This document shows, piece after piece, positions 35,158-44,361 of a stretch of DNA of 64,000 nt. The notes below the pieces were generated by a model. It had not been told where the DNA came from. It searched no databases and worked only from the letters and a program-made list of their open reading frames with translations. How positions within the stretch are numbered: the stretch's first letter is position 1; every line of letters begins with the position of its first letter. Where the stretch lies: positions 1 to 64,000 of the forward strand of contig NZ_AUMR01000014.1 of the NCBI RefSeq assembly GCF_000430785.1, in the 5' to 3' direction. This DNA is from Ectobacillus panaciterrae DSM 19096. GTDB lineage: Bacteria > Bacillota > Bacilli > Bacillales > Bacillaceae_G. Both the position numbers and the translations under genes were made by a program.

Positions 35158-35448
35158 ATGAATAATTTCCAAAATGAACTTCAAATGTTGAATATTGGTG
35201 ATTTCCAAGCGAGCGAGGCAGTTCCTTGGGACCAAAACCAGTACTATGTTGATCAAGCTCGACGTTGCGGAGGTTGTTTCCGTTGCGGAGGTTGTGGAGG
35301 CGGTTTCCGTTGCGGAGGTTTCCGTTGCGGAGGTTGTGGCGGCTGTTTCCGTTGTGGAGGTTGTGGAGGTTGTTTCCGTTGCTTTGGCTGCTTTAGTTGC
35401 TTTTTTGGCTTTAGTTGCTTTTTTGGCTTTGGCGGCTTTGGGTTCTAA
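35158..35448 (+). CDS. Heterocycloanthracin/sonorensin-type precursor 2
   Basis: A 96-residue paralogue of precursor 1. The leader, FQNELQMLNIGDFQ then VPWDQNQYYVDQ, is well conserved. The core is longer, with 15 Cys in CGGCFR-type repeats, but the every-third-residue register is broken twice (CGGGFRC and CGGFRC). The tail is Phe/Gly-rich (CFFGFSCFFGFGGFGF) with few modifiable residues. Start at 35158 has GGAGGG 8 bases upstream; the ATG at 35152 is too close to that site. It ends at its own terminator ahead of the enzyme genes. Confidence 0.9.
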   Translation: MNNFQNELQMLNIGDFQASEAVPWDQNQYYVDQARRCGGCFRCGGCGGGFRCGGFRCGGCGGCFRCGGCGGCFRCFGCFSCFFGFSCFFGFGGFGF

Positions 35449-35468
35449 ATTCTAATAAAAACTATGAG

Positions 35469-35498
35469 AGCCCTACTGAGTTGTTGTAGGGCTTTTCC
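35469..35498 (+). terminator. Terminator after precursor 2
   Basis: AGCCCTAC/GTAGGGCT stem, 9-base loop, TTTT. It could limit read-through into the enzyme operon, giving more precursor than enzyme. Confidence 0.82.
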
Positions 35499-35596
35499 CT
35501 ATGGGATTAGACATAAGAGACAAACTGGGGTACATAGGATGATAGTGAAAGTGATGATGCAGATTTGAGAACAGCTCACGGGTAAGGAGGAGCGGA

Positions 35597-37558
35597 ATGA
35601 CAAATTTGACCCCTTCTATGCGTCTGAAAGTGAAAAGGGACACGTTTTTTCTCCCTGATCCAAACAGCGGTGTGTATTTTCGGAACAACTTAAGTTCGTT
35701 CCATATGGAAGGCAGTGCGATTGATCAGTGGATTGAAAAGCTGATACCAATGTTTAACGGGGAGTATACGTTAGGTGAGTTGACTGACGGGTTGCCAGGC
35801 CCTTATCGGGATCGGATATACGAAATTGCAGAAGTGCTGTATCGAAACGGCTTTGTTCGGGATGTGAGCCAAGACCGTCCGCATCAATTGGCAGATCAGG
35901 TTTTTAAAAAGCATGCTTCTCAAATCGAATTTTTGGACAGTTTCGGCGATTCGGGTGCGTACCGTTTTCAAGCCTATCGCCAGGCCAAAGTGTTGGCAGT
36001 TGGCTCAGGTCCTTTTTTTGTGTCGTTGGTTTCTGCGTTGATTGAATCCGGATTGCCCAAGTTCCATGTGCTCATCACGGACTCGGTACCGACCAATAGG
36101 CGGCGGTTGATGGAACTGGCGGTACATGCTCGTAAAACAGACCCCGAGGTGGCGGTAGAGGAGGTCATCCTGCAGAAGGCGAGAGAGAGTTCTTGGCGGG
36201 AGATTATACAGCCGTTTGATTCGATTTTGTATGTATCGCAGGAGGATGATGTAGAGGAATTGCGGGTTCTTCATGCCGTTTGCAGGGAAGAGAAGAAGGT
36301 GTTACTCCCTGCTATATGTCTACAGCAGATGGGTCTAGCGGGTCCGTTAGTGCACCCAGACTCTGATGAGGGCTGCTGGGAGTCCGCGTGGCGCCGTATA
36401 CACCAATCTGTGCTTTGTAAAGATCGGCAGTTACCTACCTTCTCTTCCACAGCAGGAGCGATGTTGGCCAATGTGATCGTGTTTGAATTGTTTAAAGAGG
36501 TTACAGGAGTGACCGAATTGGAACAGAAGAATCGATTTTTCCTGCTTGATCTGGATACGTTGGAAGGAAACTGGCATTCGTTTATGCCCCATCCGTTGGT
36601 GACCGGACGTGCGTCGGCCGAATGGGTTCAAGATTTCGATATGCGCCTTGAACAGAGCTCGAGCAGAGATGAGCCGAGTGAATTGCTCCTTTATTTCAGC
36701 CAGTTGACATCGGCGGAATCAGGAATTTTCCATACTTGGGAGGAGGGGGAATTACATCAGCTGCCGCTAGCTCAGTGCCGCGTTCAGGCAGTCGACCCGT
36801 TGTCGGAGGGACCGGCTGAGCTGTTGTCAGACATTGTCTGTACAGGTTTGACGCATGAGGAGGCGCGGAGGGAAGCGGGGCTAACCGGGATTGAAGCGTA
36901 TGTGTCACGAATGGTCGGTTTACTCGTTCCGACGCTGCCTTCTCATCAGGAAGTAGATGGTAGTATGGTAGAGCCACAGGAATTCGTCGGCGTCGGAACG
37001 GGAGAAACGGTTGCAGAAGGAGTTTGCCGCGGGTTGCAAAGGTGTTTGGATGAGAGGCTGAACGAGCAACAGGCCAATCGAAAGAATCTTGTTGCCCCGG
37101 TACAGTTAGGTGAGGTAGAAGATGAACGCTGTCGGTTTTATTTGCAGGCATTGACCACGATGAAGGGAACACCGATGATCGGCTTGGGAGAGGAAGTGTC
37201 CGGTTTCCCTGTGGTATGGGTTGGTACGAGCGACGGCTGGTATAGCAGTACAGGTTTGAATATAACAATGGCGCTGCGGAAAGCGTTACAACAGGCACTT
37301 ATAGAAACGCAAAACCAAGCGGCCGCGACGCAAGCGTTGGAGGTTTCGTCCGTGCTTATAGAAGAAACGGTGCCGCTAAATCTTGTGATCTCCGCGTGTG
37401 AAGAGACGGCACAATCCGAGGTTTTGCAGTCTGCTATGCAAGTCTTGGAACGGAACCGCAAGCGGATCTTGGTTTTCGAACTAGCGCTGGAACCGTTTTT
37501 GAAAGAGGAACTGGCAGGGGTGTTTGGTGTGTTGCTGCGAGAGGAGGGATCACGGTGA
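35597..37558 (+). CDS. ThiF-like thiazole-bacteriocin maturation protein
   Basis: A 653-residue protein of the kind annotated as putative thiazole-containing bacteriocin maturation protein. Residues about 1-110 look like the winged-helix leader-recognition domain (LTPSMRLKVKRDTFFLPDPNSG...). Residues about 125-340 are a degenerate E1/ThiF fold starting KVLAVGSGPFFVSLVSALIESG; it lacks an obvious ATP/Cys catalytic pair. The rest has the NWHSFMPHP block and helical repeats. In related clusters (F protein) it binds the leader and delivers it to the cyclodehydratase. It overlaps the next gene by 4 bases. GC-rich codon use sets it apart from the surroundings. Confidence 0.88.
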   Translation: MTNLTPSMRLKVKRDTFFLPDPNSGVYFRNNLSSFHMEGSAIDQWIEKLIPMFNGEYTLGELTDGLPGPYRDRIYEIAEVLYRNGFVRDVSQDRPHQLADQVFKKHASQIEFLDSFGDSGAYRFQAYRQAKVLAVGSGPFFVSLVSALIESGLPKFHVLITDSVPTNRRRLMELAVHARKTDPEVAVEEVILQKARESSWREIIQPFDSILYVSQEDDVEELRVLHAVCREEKKVLLPAICLQQMGLAGPLVHPDSDEGCWESAWRRIHQSVLCKDRQLPTFSSTAGAMLANVIVFELFKEVTGVTELEQKNRFFLLDLDTLEGNWHSFMPHPLVTGRASAEWVQDFDMRLEQSSSRDEPSELLLYFSQLTSAESGIFHTWEEGELHQLPLAQCRVQAVDPLSEGPAELLSDIVCTGLTHEEARREAGLTGIEAYVSRMVGLLVPTLPSHQEVDGSMVEPQEFVGVGTGETVAEGVCRGLQRCLDERLNEQQANRKNLVAPVQLGEVEDERCRFYLQALTTMKGTPMIGLGEEVSGFPVVWVGTSDGWYSSTGLNITMALRKALQQALIETQNQAAATQALEVSSVLIEETVPLNLVISACEETAQSEVLQSAMQVLERNRKRILVFELALEPFLKEELAGVFGVLLREEGSR

Positions 37559-39498
37559 GCGCTGTCGTGATGGTTGTCGGAGAAGGAGAATTGGCGGACT
37601 GCGTGTGCGGAGAACTGTCCCCCAGATACCAAGTAGTTCGTCAGGCCGATTTCGAGGCAGGAGTACCGGAAACGACTGATTTGGCTCTGGTGTTGCAAGA
37701 TGCCTGGAATCCTTCTGTTCATCAAAAGGCGGAAGAGGTGTTGCGGTCAACCGGCATTCCTTGGCTGCGAGGCTTTGTTTCATTTGGTGAAGGCGTAATC
37801 GGGCCGCTCGTTCGCCCGGATACGCCGGGGTGCTCTCAGTGTGCGGATATGCGACGTCTCATGGCAGGACGCGACCGTAGAGAGATGTGGGAGATGCAAC
37901 AGAAGCTTGCAGCGCACGGAGGAACGCAGCGTGATGTATGGGCATCGCGTACGGGAATTTTGCAGATGGCCCACCTGCTCGAGGCGGAGGTACAGAGAAT
38001 ATTGCAAGGTGATCAGGCTCACTCGGAAGGACGGGTATTTTTAATCAATCTGAAAACATTGAAGAGTTCATGGCATTCTTTTCTGCCTGTCCCGTTGTGT
38101 CCGGCTTGTAGTCGATTACCTGACGATTCACCGACCGCGGCTCGAATTTCGCTGCAACCAAGCCCGAAGATCAGCACCGACAGTTACCGCTGCCGTTCAA
38201 TAGATGATTTGAATAAAGTCCTAGTCAAAGACTATCTGGATCATCGGACTGGCCTTTTGAATGGTAAAATGTATGACCTCACGCCGCCATTTGCCGATGC
38301 AAGTGTCAATCTGCCTTTGGTCATGGGAGACGAGGGAGCAGCAGGCCGGACTCATTCATACGCGGTAAGCGAGTCGACTGCCATTTTGGAAGGCTTGGAG
38401 CGGTACTGCGGTCTGGCGCCCCGTGGCAAACGGACAGTTGTCCATGACAGCTTCCGCAATCTGGAAGATCAAGCGCTCAATCCTATCAAGGTAGGCGTAC
38501 ACGCAAAGGAACAGTATGCGCAGCCTGGTTTTCCGTTCAAACCCTTTGATCCTGACCGCTCAATTAATTGGGTATGGGGCTATTCGTTTTTGCAAGAGCG
38601 CCCAATTTTGGTTCCAGAGTTGTTCGCTTATTACAGCTTGGGCTGCGGGCATGGCTTTGTCTATGAAACTTCTAACGGATGCGCGTTAGGCGGGAGTTTG
38701 GAGGAGGCCATTTTTCACGGTATTTTGGAAGTGGTGGAGCGTGATTCGTTCCTGATGACTTGGTACGCGCAGCTGGCCCTCCCGCGTCTTGACCCTTATT
38801 CCGCTAACGACCAAGAATTGCAGTTGATGGTCGATCGTGTGCGGGCGGTGGCGGGATATGATCTGCATTTGTTTAACTCGACGATGGAGAACGGAATTCC
38901 AAGCGTTTTGGCGATAGCGAAAAACAGGAAGCAAAAGGGATTGAATATCATCTGTGCGGCCGGAGCCCATCTGGACCCGGTACGGGCGGTGAAAAGCGCG
39001 GTTCACGAGTTGGCTGGCATGATGCTGACGCTTGATGAGAAATTTGAGGCGAACCAGGAGGAGTGTGTGCGAATGTTGCAAGATTCTTCCCTGGTGCAGA
39101 AGATGGATGATCATAGCATGCTGTACGGTTTGCCGCAAGCAGAGGAGCGCCTGCAATTTTTGCTGGACGATAATCGTCCGTTGCGAACGTTTGACGAGGA
39201 ATTTAAGCAGAAGGCAAGGCATGCAGACCTGACCGATGATCTGCAGGACATTCTTCAGGTGTTTCACCGCTTGAACCTCGATGTGATTGTGGTGGACCAG
39301 ACGACATCGGAAACTATACGAAACGGACTGCATTGTGTGAAAGTGCTGATTCCGGGGATGTTGCCGATGACATTTGGGCATCACCTTACCCGTGTAACAG
39401 GGTTGGAGAGGGTGTTGAGAGTGCCTGTGGAACTCGGGTATGCAAAACAACCGCTGACACTTGAACAGCTCAATCCGCATCCGCATCCGTTTCCATAA
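37555..39498 (+). CDS. Fused C-YcaO azoline cyclodehydratase
   Basis: Uses ATP to turn Cys (and Ser/Thr) of the precursor into azolines. The N-terminal part (about 1-210) is a C-type partner with a likely structural zinc site from CSQC (near 95) and CPAC (near 182). The YcaO domain (about 230-647) has the ATP motifs SESTAILEGLERYCG and EEAIFHGILEVVERD. The C-terminus ends NPHPHPFP, the PxPxP motif needed for cyclodehydration. GTG start overlaps the upstream stop (GTGA). Fusion of C and D parts is usual in this bacteriocin class. Confidence 0.94.
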   Translation: MSAVVMVVGEGELADCVCGELSPRYQVVRQADFEAGVPETTDLALVLQDAWNPSVHQKAEEVLRSTGIPWLRGFVSFGEGVIGPLVRPDTPGCSQCADMRRLMAGRDRREMWEMQQKLAAHGGTQRDVWASRTGILQMAHLLEAEVQRILQGDQAHSEGRVFLINLKTLKSSWHSFLPVPLCPACSRLPDDSPTAARISLQPSPKISTDSYRCRSIDDLNKVLVKDYLDHRTGLLNGKMYDLTPPFADASVNLPLVMGDEGAAGRTHSYAVSESTAILEGLERYCGLAPRGKRTVVHDSFRNLEDQALNPIKVGVHAKEQYAQPGFPFKPFDPDRSINWVWGYSFLQERPILVPELFAYYSLGCGHGFVYETSNGCALGGSLEEAIFHGILEVVERDSFLMTWYAQLALPRLDPYSANDQELQLMVDRVRAVAGYDLHLFNSTMENGIPSVLAIAKNRKQKGLNIICAAGAHLDPVRAVKSAVHELAGMMLTLDEKFEANQEECVRMLQDSSLVQKMDDHSMLYGLPQAEERLQFLLDDNRPLRTFDEEFKQKARHADLTDDLQDILQVFHRLNLDVIVVDQTTSETIRNGLHCVKVLIPGMLPMTFGHHLTRVTGLERVLRVPVELGYAKQPLTLEQLNPHPHPFP

Positions 39499-39520
39499 GC
39501 GGTGACTAGGAGGTAGAAGG

Positions 39521-41095
39521 ATGAGTCTAGAGGCATTTCTGCACAATCTGCATTTTGACATTGATAAGGTAAGTCCGACGGATTGGGAAGTGGATTGGAA
39601 AGATGCACCGCTTGCGTATAAGCTCTACCGCGGCTTGCCCGTGGTTCCGTTGTCTCTGGAAGTACCGCTGACGCTTGAAGGACGGGAAGTATACGCAAAG
39701 CCCGACCTTCGCGGAATCGGTCATTTTCTCTGGTATGTATTCGGCCTTACTCAATTTTGCCAGTCAGTCTTTCCCTCGGATTCCACAGAACAAGCGGCGG
39801 ATCTAATGCAGTCGTATCGGCGGTTTGTTCCTTCCGGCGGGGCGTTGTATCCAAATGAATTGTACGTGTATCTGAAGGTGGAGGATTTGCCTGTCGGGGT
39901 GTACCATTATGATGTGGCGCATCACCGTTTGGTGTTGTTGCGAGAAGGAAATTTCGATTCATATATAGCCCGGGCTCTTGGCAACCGCTGTGACGTATCT
40001 GCTTGTTTTGGCACTGTTTTTGTGTCGACAATGTTTTGGAAAAACTTCTTTAAATACAATAACTTTGCCTACCGTCTGCAAGGGTTGGACGCTGGTGTAC
40101 TGATTGGACAGTTACTGGAAGTAGCGAAACGGTTTGGCTTTGCATCGGGGGTGTACTTTCAATTTCTCGATCGGGCCACCAACCATCTGCTTGGGCTATC
40201 CGAACAGGAGGAGAGTGTGTATGCAGTTATCCCGCTATCGGTGGAACCTACAATCTGGTTTACTAACGGGAGTGACATAGACGGTGTCTCTGCTGCCGAA
40301 TTGTGCCGAGAGTTGCCAGAAATTCAGCATAATCATTATGTTCGGTCACGGAGGGTCATAGAGTGTCCGATGTTAACTAAGGTGAATGAAGCATCCATGC
40401 TGGAATCAACGCAATCGTTTCGGCAGATCAAGGCGAAGGAGAGTATGAATTGTGACGATCAAGCGGTAGCTCTGCCTCACGTGAAGCGATTGTCGTATGA
40501 TCTGGCATCGGCTTGCCGAAAGCGATATTCACCGGACATGGATTTCGTTTTGGGGAAGGTAAGTCAACTGCAACTGGCCACTCTGCTGCAGGAGGCGACG
40601 GACTCCTTCTTGTATCGAAATGATTTGGACGGAGCACATAAGAAGCAGGAGCCCCGTGTCTCACTGTATGGCTGTTTATATAATGTTGAAGGCATTCCAG
40701 ATGGTGCTTATCACTATGACAGCGCTGCTCATATGTTACGACAGGTACATCCCGGAGATCATCGGCTCCCGTTGCAATATGGAATGTCTCTAGATAATGT
40801 GAATTTGTTCCAAGTGCCGCTCTGCCTGCACGTGGCAGGGGATAAGGATCACTTCCAAACGACACTGGGGTACAGAGGATATCGCATCCAGCAAATGGAA
40901 GCGGGTATGCTCGTGCAACGATTATTGTTAGCAGCGTCAGCCATCGAGATGGGGGGGCACCCGCTCCTCGGGTTTGATGCGAACTTGTGTGATGAGATTT
41001 ACAAGATGGATCCACAAGGAAAAACGAGCCTAATCCAAATTCCGATCGGCCCCTATCGACATCGTCCTTGGCTGAGGGGAAGTTTGCATAGCTAA
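39521..41095 (+). CDS. SagB-type azoline dehydrogenase, two domains
   Basis: FMN-dependent oxidation of azolines to azoles. The 524 residues contain two nitroreductase-like units: about 60-255 (SYRRFVPSGGALYPNELYVY, then YRLQGLDAGVLIGQ) and about 320-515 (YSPDMDFVLGKVSQLQLATL, then YRIQQMEAGMLVQRLLLAA). Unit 1 has the full SGGALYPNE flavin motif, while unit 2 lacks it, so only one site may be catalytic. AGGAGG ribosome site. It is the last gene of the enzyme operon; no exporter, protease or immunity gene follows. Confidence 0.92.
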   Translation: MSLEAFLHNLHFDIDKVSPTDWEVDWKDAPLAYKLYRGLPVVPLSLEVPLTLEGREVYAKPDLRGIGHFLWYVFGLTQFCQSVFPSDSTEQAADLMQSYRRFVPSGGALYPNELYVYLKVEDLPVGVYHYDVAHHRLVLLREGNFDSYIARALGNRCDVSACFGTVFVSTMFWKNFFKYNNFAYRLQGLDAGVLIGQLLEVAKRFGFASGVYFQFLDRATNHLLGLSEQEESVYAVIPLSVEPTIWFTNGSDIDGVSAAELCRELPEIQHNHYVRSRRVIECPMLTKVNEASMLESTQSFRQIKAKESMNCDDQAVALPHVKRLSYDLASACRKRYSPDMDFVLGKVSQLQLATLLQEATDSFLYRNDLDGAHKKQEPRVSLYGCLYNVEGIPDGAYHYDSAAHMLRQVHPGDHRLPLQYGMSLDNVNLFQVPLCLHVAGDKDHFQTTLGYRGYRIQQMEAGMLVQRLLLAASAIEMGGHPLLGFDANLCDEIYKMDPQGKTSLIQIPIGPYRHRPWLRGSLHS

Positions 41096-41104
41096 GTATG
41101 AGAA

Positions 41105-41182
41105 GAATGAAAGCTTTGGTTCTGTTGCGAAAGCATGTAGAGAATGTGGCGTTGTTCAAAATAAAATAATAGCATTCTAAAG
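41105..41182 (+). other. Possible insertion-sequence relic
   Basis: Contains GGTTCTGTTGC, like the terminal repeat of IS6-family elements. In another frame it reads SFGSVAKACRECGVVQNK and stops, loosely like a transposase helix-turn-helix. Too short to classify. Confidence 0.25.
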
Positions 41183-41219
41183 AAACATCTAAGGCATTTT
41201 AGTTTTAGATGTTTTTTTT
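41183..41219 (+). terminator. Terminator downstream of the sagB-like gene
   Basis: AAACATCTAA/TTAGATGTTT stem followed by TTTTT. Confidence 0.82.
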
Positions 41220-41268
41220 CGTAAAAAATGCAATGATAAAGCATAGATGTAGTAAGGAGAGCGGAAAA

Positions 41269-41376
41269 ATGCTACGTATACAATGTACAAAAAAGCTGGC
41301 TGAAGAATTGAAAATAGATTTACATAAAGAATCTTTATCAAGCAGTAATCATCTTTTTTCTTTGCAATTGAACTAA
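41269..41376 (+). pseudogene. Truncated DUF6933-like gene (35 codons)
   Basis: Good ribosome site AAGGAG and ATG. The frame gives MLRIQCTKKLAEELKIDLHK, then SSSNHLFSLQLN and a stop. The start resembles the N-terminus of DUF6933 proteins (MLRIxxTKKLxxEL), whose full length is about 150-180 residues. The remaining part is missing. Confidence 0.5.
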
Positions 41377-41417
41377 AAATCACACAACAAGTTTTTGACA
41401 TTTACGTTATTCGCACA

Positions 41418-41451
41418 TAAAGGCGTTCTAATTAGATTAGAACGCCTTTAT
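41418..41451. terminator. Bidirectional terminator at the DUF4349 gene end
   Basis: AAAGGCGTTCTAAT/ATTAGAACGCCTTT near-perfect stem with a 3-base loop. Confidence 0.85.
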
Positions 41452-41472
41452 GGGTTGTGCTATTGCCCCATG

Positions 41473-42426
41473 CTAGCTGCTAATGTTGTTATTCTTATAT
41501 TTTTTCATAAACCGGCGGCCAATAAATACACCGGCAGTTACGATTATACCTAAAATGAAAAGCACCGGAGAGTTTCCAATGAGAAATACAGTTACATCTT
41601 TCACGAAATTTGAAACGGCCGTAAGATTCTTCTTGAATGTGTGAGAAATCCGCTCCCCGGTCGTTTTCGGCTGAGTAGTATCAGTAATAGATGCAACCTC
41701 CGCAAGCGTCAGATGCACAGTACTGTAGTCTACAAGCGAGTCGTATTTTTTAAGAGTAGTCGTCAAGCGTTCAATTTCATAGCGTACGGAGGAAAGCTCT
41801 TTTTCAAGTTCTACGATGTCTTTCAGTGTTCCGGTCTGTTTAAGCAATTCAAGCAGTCTCTGTTCTTGCACCTTCAGCGAGGTGACTCTGGCTTCCGTGT
41901 CGAAATATTGATCTGTGACATCATTTGTGGCAATGTTTTTGGAGAGGACATTTCCGACGCTTCCGACTTCATTTAGATAAGTATCCAACGTACCAGATGG
42001 AATTCTGATGGTGTACGATGCGTGTCTTGCAGGTGCTTTATTTGCTTCGCTTACCGATGTACCTGTTATGCTGTTTGATTCTATGTAACCGTCGAATTGC
42101 TTAATGAATGCTTCCAGCTTCTTAATGGATTCGTTAAAATTCGTTGTTTCTACTGATAGCTCTACATTTTTGATGAGCTTTCTGTTAGTTACAGGCGCTT
42201 TTGCATCCGTGTTTCCCTCTTTATTACTGGCATCAGACGTTTCTTTTTTCATCTCTGAAGCCACACCGCCTGTGCCTTTCTCTTGATTTATACCCTTGCT
42301 TGGTGCAATATCACTCGTGCTTTTGCTGTCCATATTAGAATTTCCGCAGCCTGCGAACAATGCAAGTACAATTGCCAGGATTACGAATAACTTAAATAAC
42401 TTAAAGCTGGATCGTTGTGCTTTCAT
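41473..42426 (-). CDS. DUF4349 lipoprotein
   Basis: A 317-residue membrane-anchored lipoprotein. The signal peptide ends in the lipobox LFAGC (Cys about 27), followed by a long Ser/Lys/Glu linker (about 30-80). The DUF4349 domain (about 80-285) includes the RKLIKNVELSVETTNFN opening and a coiled coil (LKDIVELEKELSSVRYEIE). A C-terminal transmembrane helix (about 283-305) and a basic tail suggest a second membrane contact. AGGGAGG site. Function unknown. It is monocistronic. Confidence 0.9.
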   Translation of the reverse strand: MKAQRSSFKLFKLFVILAIVLALFAGCGNSNMDSKSTSDIAPSKGINQEKGTGGVASEMKKETSDASNKEGNTDAKAPVTNRKLIKNVELSVETTNFNESIKKLEAFIKQFDGYIESNSITGTSVSEANKAPARHASYTIRIPSGTLDTYLNEVGSVGNVLSKNIATNDVTDQYFDTEARVTSLKVQEQRLLELLKQTGTLKDIVELEKELSSVRYEIERLTTTLKKYDSLVDYSTVHLTLAEVASITDTTQPKTTGERISHTFKKNLTAVSNFVKDVTVFLIGNSPVLFILGIIVTAGVFIGRRFMKKYKNNNISS

Positions 42427-42643
42427 GTTTCCCTCCCTATGCTCTTTTATAGCTTGATTTTTTTGTTTGAAAATTACGAAAACATAATTTAATTTTATAT
42501 AATATTACAAATTTTAACAATATTTAATTGGAATTTATTCCTTGTGGAAAATAATGTTTCTTTTTGGAAGGACATAGAAGCTGCTGTTTGTAAAAGTTAT
42601 AATAGAATGTAAAGGGGAAATTTTAAAGAAAGAGGTTTTTAAT

Positions 42644-44347
42644 TTGTCAGGACTAGTTGGTCGTATAAATAATTTCATAAAAGGATTAAGTCAGTCAGAT
42701 ATTCAATCGAATGAACATACAAAGAGTCCTGTGGAAGACTTCAAAAAGAAATCAAGTTTGTTTTATGATGAGCAGAAAATTATATTAGATAAATTTCAAT
42801 ATATTAAGACACCGTCATTCATACTGGAATATAGAAATAGACATCTACAAAAAAAGCAAAGTCAAAATGATGCATACGTTACTTTGACAAATGAAAAACT
42901 TTATGAAGATTCATTAAAGTATAGAGAAAAATCAGGAACTCCATGTGAGTATGTGGAGCTAAAGTCTTACTATACGACGTTTACTCACCTGGATAATCCG
43001 CAGCTTCAGTATTATTTTTATTGGAGAGATTCGTTTTTAAATGGAATAATATTAGATGCTTCGTTAAGCTATCGTTTTTTATTTGTTTATGAGTTGCTGA
43101 ACTATTCATTTAATCCTAATTCTGCGTTTAATATTAGTGCATTGGTAAGACTATTGGATGCCTACAAAGAAAGAGAAGAATACAGCTTTTATAGGTATAT
43201 GAATATTTGGATTTCAGATATGTTATTGGAGATAGGGGAAGAACGATTAGCAAATGATTACTTTAATCCAGGGAAAGTGCATTATGAAGATCGTCTATAT
43301 CAGAAGTTCAAACAGAATGAGGAGTCACTAGCCGCTTTGACTTATTCTGACTGGAAACCTTACATGGACATAAGAAAACCAACGCCATTTTATGAAACGC
43401 ATAGGATGAAAATTAATAAGGCATTCCGTGAGAGTATTCCCATATTACAAAGGTTATTAGTTGAACAAAGCGGTTTATTAGAAAATTGTTGGTTTGATAA
43501 AAGGAAAGATGAGCGCAGGCGATATGTATTTCAAGGGGCAGTATTGGGAAGAGAGAGCAACAGAGACTCTTATTCATATTTAATTGATGCTGTTTATGTA
43601 AAAGGGCAACTTCGCGAAGATATTACGCAGCTGCATCGTTTAGCTGAAAATGTGATGAGGGAAGTGTTAGGGGAAAAACGCATGATACAAGCAGCAGAGG
43701 AACAATTTCCGGCAGGATTAAAAGAAGAAATGCTTCGTTTGAAAATAGAGGAGCAAGAGGCTAAAGCGAGCAAAAAGAAAAAAACAACATCACGCTTTGT
43801 CACGGTAAAAGGAGGAGAAAAGACCGAAGGAGGCGTGATTCCGCAGCCTCTAAAGGAAGAACCCCCTATAGTGAATTTTGTACCTCTAGAGTTTAATGAT
43901 GACAAAATTAAAATGTTATCCAAAGAGAACGATGAACTGCAGCGATTATTCCAACAGTATGAGGCGGAAGCAGAAAAAGAGCCGAAGGAAAGTATAGCAG
44001 ATGTATCTGCAGAATCAGAGGAACAAAAGATAGAACAAGCTAAGTCAAAAGTTCCCGACGTACTTTCTGTATTATCTGTTCAGAGCGGAGAAGCAGAAGA
44101 AGATGTACAAGCATTAATAGATGAACTTAATGAAAAGCAAAAACAATTTCTTCAATTATTTCAAGAAGGTGAACTTGATCGAAAAGCTGGAGTCGATTTT
44201 ATAAAATTGCAAAAATCTATGCCTAGTGTGTTTCTCGATGCTTTAAATGAAAAAGCAGAGGAGATACTAGGGGATATTCTTATAGAGCAAGACGGCGATA
44301 CGTACGTAATTAATGAAGACTTTATAAATATATTGGAGTACGTGTAG
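42644..44347 (+). CDS. TerB-N/TerB-C domain protein
   Basis: First gene of a three-gene operon. A TTG start (AAGAGG 8 bases before) gives 567 residues. Residues about 20-215 form the TerB-N domain (FILEYRNRHLQKKQ..., YFYWRDSFLNGI, FLFVYELLNYSFN). A basic, Lys-rich segment near 370-380 (ASKKKKTTSRFV) and an acidic coiled linker follow. Residues about 470-567 are TerB-C (LIDELNEKQKQFLQLFQ ... VINEDFINILEYV). No central TerB domain is visible. TerB-N/C proteins are known from comparative genomics to pair with an ATPase and a helicase in a proposed DNA-processing stress system. A TATAAT at 42598 may be its promoter. Confidence 0.82.
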   Translation: MSGLVGRINNFIKGLSQSDIQSNEHTKSPVEDFKKKSSLFYDEQKIILDKFQYIKTPSFILEYRNRHLQKKQSQNDAYVTLTNEKLYEDSLKYREKSGTPCEYVELKSYYTTFTHLDNPQLQYYFYWRDSFLNGIILDASLSYRFLFVYELLNYSFNPNSAFNISALVRLLDAYKEREEYSFYRYMNIWISDMLLEIGEERLANDYFNPGKVHYEDRLYQKFKQNEESLAALTYSDWKPYMDIRKPTPFYETHRMKINKAFRESIPILQRLLVEQSGLLENCWFDKRKDERRRYVFQGAVLGRESNRDSYSYLIDAVYVKGQLREDITQLHRLAENVMREVLGEKRMIQAAEEQFPAGLKEEMLRLKIEEQEAKASKKKKTTSRFVTVKGGEKTEGGVIPQPLKEEPPIVNFVPLEFNDDKIKMLSKENDELQRLFQQYEAEAEKEPKESIADVSAESEEQKIEQAKSKVPDVLSVLSVQSGEAEEDVQALIDELNEKQKQFLQLFQEGELDRKAGVDFIKLQKSMPSVFLDALNEKAEEILGDILIEQDGDTYVINEDFINILEYV

Positions 44348-44361
44348 TAGAGGGAGGAAAT

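Larger units (their letters stand above)
34973..35590. repeat. Tandem duplication unit 2 around precursor 2
   Basis: Second copy of the unit at 34165-34695. The offset is about 815 bases. Upstream block, leader codons, terminator position and the post-terminator GATTAGACATAAG motif all correspond. Confidence 0.75.

Noticed and set aside
34460-35440. Short DNA repeats in the precursor genes considered as CRISPR or tandem-repeat array
   Set aside because: They are codons for CGGCFR units inside open reading frames; no spacers.
35195-35455. Alternative frame in precursor 2 (Val/Ala-rich)
   Set aside because: Arises from the GGTTGTGGAGG repeats read out of frame; the Cys-rich frame has the leader and ribosome site.
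38686-39561. 291-codon antisense frame in the YcaO gene
   Set aside because: Follows from codon bias on the complementary strand of a GC-rich gene; composition (His/Arg/Leu-rich) is that of a shadow, and no start signal is seen.
41105-41182. Intact IS6-family element
   Set aside because: Just an 11-base match to a terminal repeat; no transposase and no second end.
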